A stretch of DNA of 9,093 nucleotides from Bacillota bacterium (GTDB lineage: Bacteria; Bacillota; Clostridia; Christensenellales; SZUA-584), in NCBI GenBank assembly GCA_023441905.1, contig JAEZNC010000047.1, positions 1-9,093 of the forward strand. The letters run 5' to 3'. Both the position numbers and the translations under genes were made by a program. Position 1 is the stretch's first letter; every line of letters begins with the position of its first letter. Below the pieces are notes generated by a model that saw nothing but the letters and a program-made list of their open reading frames with translations, ran no database searches and was not told where the DNA came from. This document shows positions 1-6,149 of the stretch, one piece after another.

Positions 1-89
1 ATCCAGCACGGCAACAGAAAAAGCGTTTGTACAAAATGCCCCGACATCTTGCATATCAAGTACCCCTGAATTAAAAAATAACATTTCAC

Positions 90-124
90 CGCACAAGTGC
101 GCAAAGCTGCCTTTTACCGGCAGC
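90..124 (-). terminator. Possible terminator of the Spo0E-like gene
   Basis: Two hairpins follow the Spo0E-like stop codon when read on the minus strand. GCTGCC (106-111) pairs with GGCAGC (119-124) around a 7-base loop, followed by only three U residues. A second stem CGCACAAGTGCG lies at 90-101. The weak U tract makes this a tentative terminator. Confidence 0.4.
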
Positions 125-134
125 CAAATAACGA

Positions 135-401
135 TCAGTCACAAAGCTGATCTTTATCATACCGCTCGCTGTATTCTTCAAGCTCCATCTCATTAACCAC
201 GAATTTGTCGAGTAAATCGCTTTGTTTGAGAATGCACAAATCAGCGCCCATGTTAATATTTCCGTTTTTAAAGCGGGCTGCAACCATGTCTTCCAGCTTT
301 TTTCTTTCCAGTTGAAGCTGACGACGGATCCTGGCCTTTTCCAAATCCAAAACGGTACAGCCAGAATCTCTCACGGCATTGCGCCTTATGAGTTGATCCA
401 T
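135..401 (-). CDS. Spo0E-like aspartyl-phosphate phosphatase (small sporulation regulator)
   Basis: A small protein of 88 residues. Members of this family are two-helix proteins that dephosphorylate response regulators such as Spo0A~P and so delay sporulation. Visible here: a charged helix at about residues 18-46 (LEKARIRRQLQLERKKLEDM), a short turn, then a second helix with ILKQSDLLDKFVVNEM (57-72), where SDLLD (61-65) matches the family's S-x-x-L-D core (SQELD in Spo0E). I chose the ATG at 401, not a TTG 24 bases upstream, because GGGGG (409-413) sits 7 bases before it as a plausible ribosome binding site. The N-terminal 17 residues and the acidic tail are longer than in the shortest family members. 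It is transcribed alone on the minus strand. The motif match is short, so the family call is probable, not certain; its target response regulator is unknown. Confidence 0.6.
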   Translation of the reverse strand: MDQLIRRNAVRDSGCTVLDLEKARIRRQLQLERKKLEDMVAARFKNGNINMGADLCILKQSDLLDKFVVNEMELEEYSERYDKDQLCD

Positions 402-596
402 AATGATACCCCCAAAAACGTTCAAGTCTGAATGACCGGCATAATTTTCAGCTTCTCTTCCTCACAATAGTTTAACCTATCAGAGAAGCCTCTGGCAACT
501 TGCCAACATGCCGTGCTCCGCTCCATTGCAACAAGCAACCACTCTTTTACTCAGCTGCCAATATAACCTTTTCTCTTAATATTTTTTGCAGACCCT

Positions 597-625
597 TATA
601 TATTTTTTACGGATCCTTGTTTCAA
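597..625 (-). promoter_or_regulatory. Candidate sigma-A promoter toward the Spo0E-like gene
   Basis: On the minus strand TTGAAA (625-620) and TATATA (602-597) are separated by 17 bases, which would start a transcript near 590 with a leader of about 190 nt before the Spo0E-like start. The region is AT-rich, so chance matches are more likely than elsewhere. Confidence 0.4.
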
Positions 626-689
626 AGCTAAATGAAGAGTTTACATATCATAGCCTTCATATGATTTCTAGTGTTATAATATCACACAT

Positions 690-720
690 ATTATCAGAAT
701 TGTATAGCATTTCGACAAAA
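690..720 (-). promoter_or_regulatory. Candidate promoter overlapped by a Spo0A-box-like site
   Basis: On the minus strand TTGTCG (718-713) and GATAAT (695-690) are separated by 17 bases. The -35 element lies inside TTTTGTCGAAAT (719-708), which contains the 0A-box core TGTCGAA (717-711). An overlap of a 0A box with a -35 element is a known arrangement for Spo0A-controlled promoters. It points toward the Spo0E-like gene but is about 280 bases away, and could instead act on the divergent transpeptidase gene. Confidence 0.4.
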
Positions 721-813
721 ATAGTGTAAAAATTAGAAAGATATAAGCGAATAATTAGAAAAAATATAAAATATATAGGTAATAGCAAGTATTTTCAGGG
801 AAATAGTCAAATA

Positions 814-1287
814 ATGAATACGATAACCATATACAAACAGCAACGCAAGCTCGAATACACATGCGGGCGGCAGGTTTTTTTGACCTGCCGCATCGGCCTT
901 GGGCCCCATCCTTTTGGGCATAAGACATGTGAAGGCGACGGCAAAACGCCCGAAGGACGCTATACCGTCTGTACGCGCAACGCCGAATCAAAATACACGC
1001 TATTTCTGGGGCTGAACTACCCGTCAATCAATGACGCACAAACAGCTTATGCTTGCGGGCTCATCACGGCTTCCCATCTGCAGGCAATTTATGCCGCTCA
1101 TGCAAAGGGCCTTCGCCCGCCGTGGGACACGCCCCTGGGCGGTCAGATCGGTATACACGGCGGCGGCATAGAACACGGCGGCAGACTAGCCGACAGCACG
1201 GCCGGCTGCATTGCGCTGTGCAATGCCGATATCCGCAGGCTATGGCCCCTTTCACCCATCGGCACGCCCGTCATCATCCTTCCTTAA
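814..1287 (+). CDS. L,D-transpeptidase-fold (YkuD) protein, DpaA/YafK-like active site
   Basis: A protein of 157 residues that is essentially one YkuD domain. The family uses a catalytic cysteine to make or break bonds at meso-diaminopimelate in peptidoglycan peptides. GDGKTPEGRY (41-50) is the conserved early motif. IGIHGGG (112-118) supplies the histidine (H115). DSTAGCIAL (127-135) supplies the catalytic cysteine (C132), with the T-x-GC-I-AL form seen in YafK/DpaA-type proteins in place of the usual SHGC-I-R/N. There is no signal peptide, membrane segment or LysM/PG-binding domain: the protein starts directly at the first strand of the fold, and the in-frame residues upstream are not hydrophobic. 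AGGGA (797-801) is a poorly spaced ribosome binding site. The next gene set begins with its own promoter, so it is probably monocistronic. Whether it is a transpeptidase, a hydrolase or acts inside the cell cannot be told from sequence. Confidence 0.85.
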   Translation: MNTITIYKQQRKLEYTCGRQVFLTCRIGLGPHPFGHKTCEGDGKTPEGRYTVCTRNAESKYTLFLGLNYPSINDAQTAYACGLITASHLQAIYAAHAKGLRPPWDTPLGGQIGIHGGGIEHGGRLADSTAGCIALCNADIRRLWPLSPIGTPVIILP

Positions 1288-1312
1288 ATTCCATATTTTT
1301 AGCATTCTGTTA

Positions 1313-1341
1313 TTGACAACCGATTTGTTACAGTGTAATAT
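1313..1341 (+). promoter_or_regulatory. Strong sigma-A promoter of the BlaI-like/M56 operon
   Basis: TTGACA (1313-1318), a 17-base spacer and TAATAT (1336-1341) give a near-consensus promoter; the start point would be near 1348. The -10 element and the spacer overlap the palindrome TTACAGTGTAA, so a bound repressor would block RNA polymerase. Confidence 0.8.
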
Positions 1342-1357
1342 TACGTTGTAACGTTAC
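1328..1357 (+). promoter_or_regulatory. Probable BlaI-type operator pair
   Basis: TTACAGTGTAA (1328-1338) is a perfect inverted repeat around one central base and resembles the TACA/TGTA half-sites of BlaI/MecI operators. TTACGTTGTAA (1341-1351) repeats the ends of this motif, and GTAACGTTAC (1348-1357) is a perfect 10-bp palindrome at the expected transcription start. The cluster lies directly upstream of the repressor gene, suggesting autoregulation. Binding is inferred. Confidence 0.65.
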
Positions 1358-1382
1358 CATTTCGACCAAAAGGAGGTATTCC

Positions 1383-1763
1383 ATGAGTATACCGAAGATC
1401 GGCGAGAGTGAATGGTATGTGCTCAAAGCGCTTTGGGAAAAAGCGCCGCTGAGCGGCAACGACATTGTCAAGGCCGTCAGCGCGCAAACCGACTGGTCGC
1501 AGAGCACGATACTCACGATGCTGCGGCGGCTTGTTAAGAAAAAAGCCGTGGGCGTCGAGCAGCAAAATGTGATGATGTATTTTCCGCTGCTGAACGAAAA
1601 CGACGTGGTTCGCATGGAGACGGACCTGTTTTTAAAACGAGTATACAAGGGCAGCCTCAACTTATTTGTAAAAGGCTTCCTCGAAAACGGTTCGCTCTCT
1701 GAACAGGAGATCAATGAGCTGAAAAGCCTCATTGGCAGCCAAAGAAAGGATGATGAGCCATGA
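1383..1763 (+). CDS. BlaI/MecI-family transcriptional repressor
   Basis: A protein of 126 residues, the normal length for the family. BlaI/MecI proteins bind as dimers to operators before their own gene and targets, and are inactivated when the partner M56 membrane protease triggers their cleavage. The start IGESEWYVLKALWEKAPLSGNDIV (6-29), followed by DWSQSTILTMLRRLVKKKAV (37-56), is the typical winged helix with its recognition helix. Residues 75-120 form the helical dimerization part, and SLNLFVKGFLE (91-101) lies where BlaI is cleaved at an N-F bond. AAAGGAGG (1370-1377) is an excellent ribosome binding site. The stop codon overlaps the start of the next gene in ATGA (1760-1763), so the two are translationally coupled. 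There is no beta-lactamase gene in the window, so its regulon is unknown beyond the likely autoregulation. Confidence 0.92.
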   Translation: MSIPKIGESEWYVLKALWEKAPLSGNDIVKAVSAQTDWSQSTILTMLRRLVKKKAVGVEQQNVMMYFPLLNENDVVRMETDLFLKRVYKGSLNLFVKGFLENGSLSEQEINELKSLIGSQRKDDEP

Positions 1764-4252
1764 CCTCGGTTTTTGAATCGGTGCTGCGCATATCAGCAGA
1801 GGCGGCGGTGCTGGTACTGCTCGTGCTCGGCGCGCGCCTGATCGTTGGGCGGAGGCCCAGCATGATGTTGACCGTGCTCTATGCCTTGATAGCCATACGG
1901 CTGATTTTGCCCTTTGCGGTCAGCAGCCCCTTGAGCGTTCATAATCTGTGGAGCGAGCCGCAAACACAGCTCGCTGCCGTTTTTGATGATACGGCCCCCG
2001 TTTCCGCCGGAAGCGTGCCAACACCATTGTTTGCCGATTCGGGCGAGGCACAAAAACCCGCGAGCGACGGTACACACGCAGCGCAGAAGCCGCAATCAGG
2101 CAACGCAGGTATGCCATCCGCTGCCCCAGCCCGGGTCTCAGCGGAACCGCTGTCCGCAATGGATATCGCTTCGCTGGTTTGGATCACGGGCATGATCGCC
2201 TTTTCGGGCGTGATGCTGACGGGCAACGCGCTGTTTCTACGGCGCATCCGGCGCAACCGCAACTACGATGCGCCGGAATTCATTGCGTTGTTGGATGAGT
2301 GCCGTCAGACGCTGGGGCTTAAAAGGAATGTTCGCGCCATCTGCGCGAGCGAAACGGGAACGGCAGCCGTTTACGGTGTATTCCGCCCCGTGCTGCTGAT
2401 CTCCCCGTCGTCGTTCGAGACGCTGACCGACGCACAAAAGCGTCATGTGCTTCTGCATGAGCTTGCGCACATCCGCCGTGGTGATACGCTGATTTGCGCG
2501 GGAGCCACGGTGCTCAATATATTGCACTGGTTTAACCCGCTTATATGGGTCGTGTTTGCGCTGATGCGGCGCGATATCGAGGTTCAGTGCGACGCCCATG
2601 TGTTCCGCGGTCTGCCGGGCTCGGAGCGCGGTGACTACGCGGGCACGCTGCTGAAGCTTGCGGACCCCATTCAGACGCCCACGCTCGCGCCCGCGCTGTT
2701 CATCAGCAAGGCGAATATCAAGAGGAGAATTGTGATGGTTGTGAAGCACCGCAGAAATTCCGTGCTGTACAGCGCCGTCGCGCTGCTGCTCACGGTGCTC
2801 GTGGCAGTCACAGGCTGCACCACGGCAGTGGACGTATCCGCCGCCGAACCATCGTCATCGGCAGCGGTTGACGCGGCACCCGAAGTCACACCCGCAACTA
2901 TTCCGGCGGATTACAAGCTTCTCGGGTCATATACATTTGATTACAGCGATTGCGCGGATGACACGGCGCGTGTGAGTAATATCAAAAAAGCGGCGGCGCT
3001 GCTTGACGGTATAGAATTCCCTTTCGATACGCAACTCATTTTGAGCGACAGACTCATGCCGCTGACAGTTGAAAACGGCTGGTTGAACGCCCCTTGGACC
3101 AGTTGGAAAATAACCACTATGGAAAGCTCCACCGAGGGTATGAAAACAGTTGTCGAGAGTGTAAAAAGTTCAGAAGATAGGCAAGTCGGCGGTGGTATCG
3201 AACTTGTTATGCTCGCCATTCGCATAGCGGCCGATGATATTGGCCTATCATATCAATCCAGTTGGTCGGATGATGGCAAGAACCTCATTACCGAAGGCAG
3301 CTTTGATCTGAAAAACGAATCTCACAGCGATGTGATACTCAGCATAAGTGCTGAAAACAATGCGCTGACCGCGTCATTCTACGGAACGGAGAAACCAGCC
3401 GAAGCCTTAGCCAAGCCGGTGCTGATGTCGTCGTTTACAATTGACAACAGCCCGCCCCCGCATAACAGGGATAGCCGTATGACCAACATACAGATCGCCG
3501 CCGACATCATTAACGGCACCGTGATCAAACCGGGCGAAACATTTTCATTGAACGACGCTTTGGGCCCGCGCAACGAAGAAACGGCCAAGACCGTGGGGTG
3601 GACACTGGGCTCCGGAATCAAGGACGGCTCGTACACGTCAAATATCGGCGGCGGCATCACGGCTGTATCCACCGCGCTGTACAACGCGGCGATACGCGCC
3701 GAACTGAACGTCGTTGACGTCACACATTGTGCGATACCTTACGATCTCGTGGACGGCGGGCTTGATGCGACAATCAGCACGGACGGCCCCGACCTTAAGA
3801 TCAGCAATCCGTATGACAGCAATGTCACAATCGAGGCCAAATTGGAGGGGACAAAGCTGAACATCAGCGTCTATGGCCCACCGATGCGTTATACGGTCGA
3901 TTTCGGTTCAAGCAGAATCCAGGCCACAGAACTGCCTGAAACGGAGTATTACTATAATACGACCACCACGCCAGACGGCAGCGAAATCCCACCGGGACAA
4001 TCCGTTGAGTACAGAGCCCCCCGCAGCGGCATCACATGCCATGTATACAAAACGCGTTATGACCTTGACGGCAGCAAAATTGATTCAGTGATATTTGAAG
4101 AGGTCACGTACCGCAGCTACACCGGCATGGTCTACGTCAATGGACCCGATCCTGCCACCGCTTCATCCGAATCTGATTCCAAAGTCAAAACAACACCGAC
4201 ACCCGCCCCAACATCAGCGCCTTCGGCAGCCATACCGGATGCGAAGAAATAA
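1760..4252 (+). CDS. BlaR1-like M56 metallopeptidase fused to VanW domain(s)
   Basis: A protein of 830 residues, the probable sensor/protease partner of the upstream repressor. Membrane segments are seen at about 8-29, 35-54, 134-158, 243-268 and 335-352. The M56 zinc protease core has HELAH (233-237), with E274 in DIEVQCD as the likely third ligand, and the family's NILHWFNPLIW (253-263). In BlaR1 the segment after the last helix is a penicillin-binding sensor; here it is different. Residues 557-707 match a VanW domain (INGTVIKPGETFSLNDALGP, then GGGITAVSTALYNAA), and 708-795 look like the G5-like tail common after VanW. Residues 388-543 appear to be a degenerate second VanW copy. The end (796-830) is Ser/Thr/Pro-rich, as in wall-proximal linkers. 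The VanW signature lacks its usual cysteine. A Pro/Ala-rich loop (55-133) lies between helices 2 and 3. Ligand unknown; a cell-wall signal is an inference from domain content. Confidence 0.85.
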   Translation: MTSVFESVLRISAEAAVLVLLVLGARLIVGRRPSMMLTVLYALIAIRLILPFAVSSPLSVHNLWSEPQTQLAAVFDDTAPVSAGSVPTPLFADSGEAQKPASDGTHAAQKPQSGNAGMPSAAPARVSAEPLSAMDIASLVWITGMIAFSGVMLTGNALFLRRIRRNRNYDAPEFIALLDECRQTLGLKRNVRAICASETGTAAVYGVFRPVLLISPSSFETLTDAQKRHVLLHELAHIRRGDTLICAGATVLNILHWFNPLIWVVFALMRRDIEVQCDAHVFRGLPGSERGDYAGTLLKLADPIQTPTLAPALFISKANIKRRIVMVVKHRRNSVLYSAVALLLTVLVAVTGCTTAVDVSAAEPSSSAAVDAAPEVTPATIPADYKLLGSYTFDYSDCADDTARVSNIKKAAALLDGIEFPFDTQLILSDRLMPLTVENGWLNAPWTSWKITTMESSTEGMKTVVESVKSSEDRQVGGGIELVMLAIRIAADDIGLSYQSSWSDDGKNLITEGSFDLKNESHSDVILSISAENNALTASFYGTEKPAEALAKPVLMSSFTIDNSPPPHNRDSRMTNIQIAADIINGTVIKPGETFSLNDALGPRNEETAKTVGWTLGSGIKDGSYTSNIGGGITAVSTALYNAAIRAELNVVDVTHCAIPYDLVDGGLDATISTDGPDLKISNPYDSNVTIEAKLEGTKLNISVYGPPMRYTVDFGSSRIQATELPETEYYYNTTTTPDGSEIPPGQSVEYRAPRSGITCHVYKTRYDLDGSKIDSVIFEEVTYRSYTGMVYVNGPDPATASSESDSKVKTTPTPAPTSAPSAAIPDAKK

Positions 4253-4266
4253 AATCGATAACTCAA

Positions 4267-4300
4267 AAAGGGATGAGCACCGCTCATCCCTTTCTTTATT
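4267..4300. terminator. Bidirectional intrinsic terminator
   Basis: GGGATGAGC (4270-4278) and GCTCATCCC (4282-4290) pair perfectly around the 3-base loop ACC; flanking AAA/TTT extend the stem to 12 bp. T-rich sequence follows on the plus strand (4291-4300) and A-rich sequence precedes it, so it can end the M56 operon and also the convergent pseudouridine synthase gene, whose stop codon lies in the T tract. Confidence 0.9.
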
Positions 4301-5243
4301 CTTCAGGCTTTTCTTCCTCTATGCCGTCCATGAGCCCTTCCTCATACACGCACCTCGGGAAGCTGTGCTTGTGCGATTCAAAGCTCATGCCGTTGAGATA
4401 CGCGTAGCTGTGCCCCGTTCCCACCTCGAATATGAGCGACTTGACCCACATACAGATGTATTCCGCGCCGTTTTTTTTATTGAACCGCGCATTGCCGTAT
4501 ACATCGTCTCCCAGCACCGGCAGGCCGCCATGCGCGAGGTGCGCCCGCACCTGATGCAGCGAGTTGGTCACCGGCCGCGCCTTAATCAGCGACATCGTCT
4601 TCCCTTTTGCAAGGAGATTGTAGCGCGTCACAATGGGCTTGGAATCCTTTTTAAACTGTTCCAATATCTGAGCGCGCCGCCCGGCCTTATCGCGCACGTG
4701 AAACCCCATCAGTTCTTCGCTTTCATTCGCGATGCCCTGCACCACACAATAATAGTAGCGTGAAAGGCGGCGTTGATTCAGCGCTTCGGCGATAAAAAGG
4801 TATGCGTCCTCATGCTTGGCCAATACAAGAAGACCGCTCACATATTCGTCAAGCGGGTACAATAAATACGGCACCATCAGCGCATCGAGATTGTATTCGC
4901 CGCGCTTTTTCATGTAGTATTCCACCATGTCCACAGCGTTCACTTCGCCCTCATCCGAACGCGAAAGCAGCCCCGCGGGTTTGTCTACGATGATGATGTT
5001 TTCGTCCTGATATACGATGATCGGCATCAGATCAAGGCCGAGTATATCCCCCGGCACATAAACAGCCACGACATCGCCTTCCTTTAAGGTGTCGCCGCCG
5101 AACGCGTCTTCGCCGTTGACTGTGATAAAGCGCTTTTTAAACGCCAGATTCATGGCCTTTTGTGAAAAATCGGGATAAGAATCCGCCAGCAGGTCAAAAA
5201 GCTGCGTGCCATCCTGCTGTTTTGAAACTGTGAAAGAAACCAT
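4296..5243 (-). CDS. RluA-family pseudouridine synthase with divergent active-site motif
   Basis: A protein of 315 residues. The family isomerizes uridine to pseudouridine in rRNA or tRNA. Residues 1-65 resemble an S4-type RNA-binding domain (FITVNGEDAFGGDTLKEGDVV, about 39-59, with the typical V-NG...L-GD pattern). The catalytic domain begins at IIVDKPAGLL (84-93). The motif holding the catalytic aspartate is YPLDEYVSGLLVLAK (129-143), with D132; in most members this reads HRLDxxTSGLL, so the His and Arg are replaced by Tyr and Pro and the Thr by Val. SRYYYCVV (161-168) and SLHQVRAHLAHGGLPVLGDDVYG (228-250) are the later conserved motifs. The tail (307-315) is acidic. The ATG at 5243 has GGGGTG a few bases upstream. 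Its substrate cannot be assigned. Loss of the conserved Arg, which flips the target base in characterized members, raises the question of altered activity. Confidence 0.85.
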   Translation of the reverse strand: MVSFTVSKQQDGTQLFDLLADSYPDFSQKAMNLAFKKRFITVNGEDAFGGDTLKEGDVVAVYVPGDILGLDLMPIIVYQDENIIIVDKPAGLLSRSDEGEVNAVDMVEYYMKKRGEYNLDALMVPYLLYPLDEYVSGLLVLAKHEDAYLFIAEALNQRRLSRYYYCVVQGIANESEELMGFHVRDKAGRRAQILEQFKKDSKPIVTRYNLLAKGKTMSLIKARPVTNSLHQVRAHLAHGGLPVLGDDVYGNARFNKKNGAEYICMWVKSLIFEVGTGHSYAYLNGMSFESHKHSFPRCVYEEGLMDGIEEEKPEE

Positions 5244-5277
5244 TAGTCACCCCAATAATAATACTAAGACAGGCTTT

Positions 5278-5306
5278 ATACTATATCAGCGCGATGCTTT
5301 CGTCAA
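5278..5306 (-). promoter_or_regulatory. Promoter of the pseudouridine synthase gene
   Basis: On the minus strand TTGACG (5306-5301), a 17-base spacer and TAGTAT (5283-5278) form a good sigma-A promoter about 35 bases upstream of the start codon. Confidence 0.65.
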
Positions 5307-5320
5307 GAATCACGGCACTA

Positions 5321-5730
5321 TCGGCTGTCAATCATGGCGAGGAGCGAAGCGACGTGACGATGCAGTGGAACGCGACCCATGTCTAATCGCTCTAAACATG
5401 ACATCTTCACTGCGTCGTCAATCACCTGTGCTTACTGACAATCATCGTACATTAATGCACCTTCTGAATGAGCAACGCCGAAGTGACGACGGAGGTGTAC
5501 TGGAATTTCACGAGAAAGTGCTTTCTTGAAGGGGATTCTATTGTTTTCTTACGCTCCAGTAGAATGAGGTAAGTCGCTTTATTAATTCAGTGAAGCTTTT
5601 CCTTGAAAGAAGCTGTGACCGGCAGACGATTTGAGGTGTTCACATTGACTCGTTTTTAAAGTGTTTCACCCCGCCTTCTCACTGAGGTGAAGACCCCCGG
5701 CTATTATCATCGTACCGGGAATATTCTTAG
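5321..5730. repeat. Gene-free region with degenerate inverted repeats (REP/MITE-like)
   Basis: No credible gene lies between the pseudouridine synthase promoter and the PII terminator. TGACGATGCAGTG (5355-5367) pairs with CACTGCGTCGTCA (5408-5420), 12 of 13, with an inner pair CATGT (5378-5382)/ACATG (5396-5400). The left arm follows GCGAGGAGCGAAGCGACG (5337-5354), which resembles a dispersed intergenic repeat I recall from Clostridia and related genomes. A weaker copy, GCCGAAGTGACGACGGAGG, lies at 5477-5495. Further small stems are TACTGGA/TCCAGTA (5498-5504/5555-5561), ATTCTA/TAGAAT (5535-5540/5560-5565), TTCACC/GGTGAA (5665-5670/5686-5691) and CCCGG/CCGGG (5696-5700/5715-5719). It looks like the worn remains of one or two mobile repeat units. 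Confidence 0.45.
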
Positions 5731-5733
5731 GTC

Positions 5734-5769
5734 AAAAAAGGACGCCGAGTTGTTTTCACGACGTCCTTT
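5734..5769 (-). terminator. Intrinsic terminator of the amtB-PII operon
   Basis: Read on the minus strand, AAAGGACG (5769-5762) pairs with CGTCCTTT (5744-5737), with further pairs inside, and is followed by a run of U residues to 5734. It lies 13 bases after the PII stop codon. Confidence 0.9.
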
Positions 5770-5781
5770 ATGGCATTCTAT

Positions 5782-6123
5782 TTAGAGCGCGTCTTCGCCC
5801 TCTTCACCCGTTCTGATACGAATGATTTCGGCGACATCATATATGAATATCTTACCGTCGCCGTTTTCTCCTCTTGCCGCGCTTTCAAGAATCACCTTTT
5901 TAACAAGGGCCACTTCTTCATCCTTCACGACCATATCCAACATGACCTTAGGTAACAGATCCAGATGAAATTTTTCGCCGCGCCATACCTGAACCACACC
6001 TTTTTGCTTGCCATGCCCCATCACTTCGGTAATGGTCACACCGTGGTAGCAGCCCGCTTTTTCTAATGCACCGCGCACAATTTCCAGCATTTCCGGCCTA
6101 ATCACCGCTTTCACATGTTTCAC
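5782..6123 (-). CDS. glnK: PII nitrogen regulatory protein (GlnB/GlnK family)
   Basis: A trimeric cytoplasmic signal protein that binds ATP/ADP and 2-oxoglutarate and, when encoded next to amtB, usually plugs the ammonium channel. I use the GTG at 6123 (113 residues), not a GTG three codons upstream that overlaps the ribosome binding site AAGGAGG; this gives the usual PII length and start (MKHVKAVIRPEMLEIVRGAL). The T-loop is GKQKGVVQVWRGEKF (38-52): the tyrosine uridylylated in enteric PII (Y51) is replaced by F52, and the Tyr-46 position by W47. The B-loop ARGENGDGKIF (84-94) and the C-terminal signature IIRIRTGE are intact. It is second in the operon, 26 bases after amtB. The amtB linkage favours GlnK; glnB is an equally common label. 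Confidence 0.95.
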   Translation of the reverse strand: MKHVKAVIRPEMLEIVRGALEKAGCYHGVTITEVMGHGKQKGVVQVWRGEKFHLDLLPKVMLDMVVKDEEVALVKKVILESAARGENGDGKIFIYDVAEIIRIRTGEEGEDAL

Positions 6124-6149
6124 AATAGCCACCTCCTTAAATTATTATT

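Larger units (their letters stand above)
430..813. other. AT-rich divergent intergenic region
   Basis: There is no gene here. It separates the divergently transcribed Spo0E-like and L,D-transpeptidase genes. Apart from the two minus-strand promoter candidates, it has a TATAAT at 675-680 on the plus strand with no convincing -35 partner. The last 100 bases before the transpeptidase gene are very A/T-rich. I could not place the transpeptidase promoter. Confidence 0.5.

Noticed and set aside
755..1027. 90-codon minus-strand open frame over the transpeptidase start
   Set aside because: It is antisense to the YkuD coding sequence and its residues show no domain.
2237..2749. 170-codon minus-strand open frame inside the M56 gene
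   Set aside because: It is antisense to the conserved HELAH region, whose coding sense is certain.
4095..4763. 222-codon plus-strand open frame
   Set aside because: It overlaps the end of the M56-VanW gene and lies opposite the pseudouridine synthase; the residue composition is that of an antisense shadow.
5206..5529. 107-codon plus-strand open frame across the pseudouridine synthase promoter
   Set aside because: It overlaps the start of a real gene and the inverted-repeat region, has no ribosome binding site, and its product has no recognisable domain.
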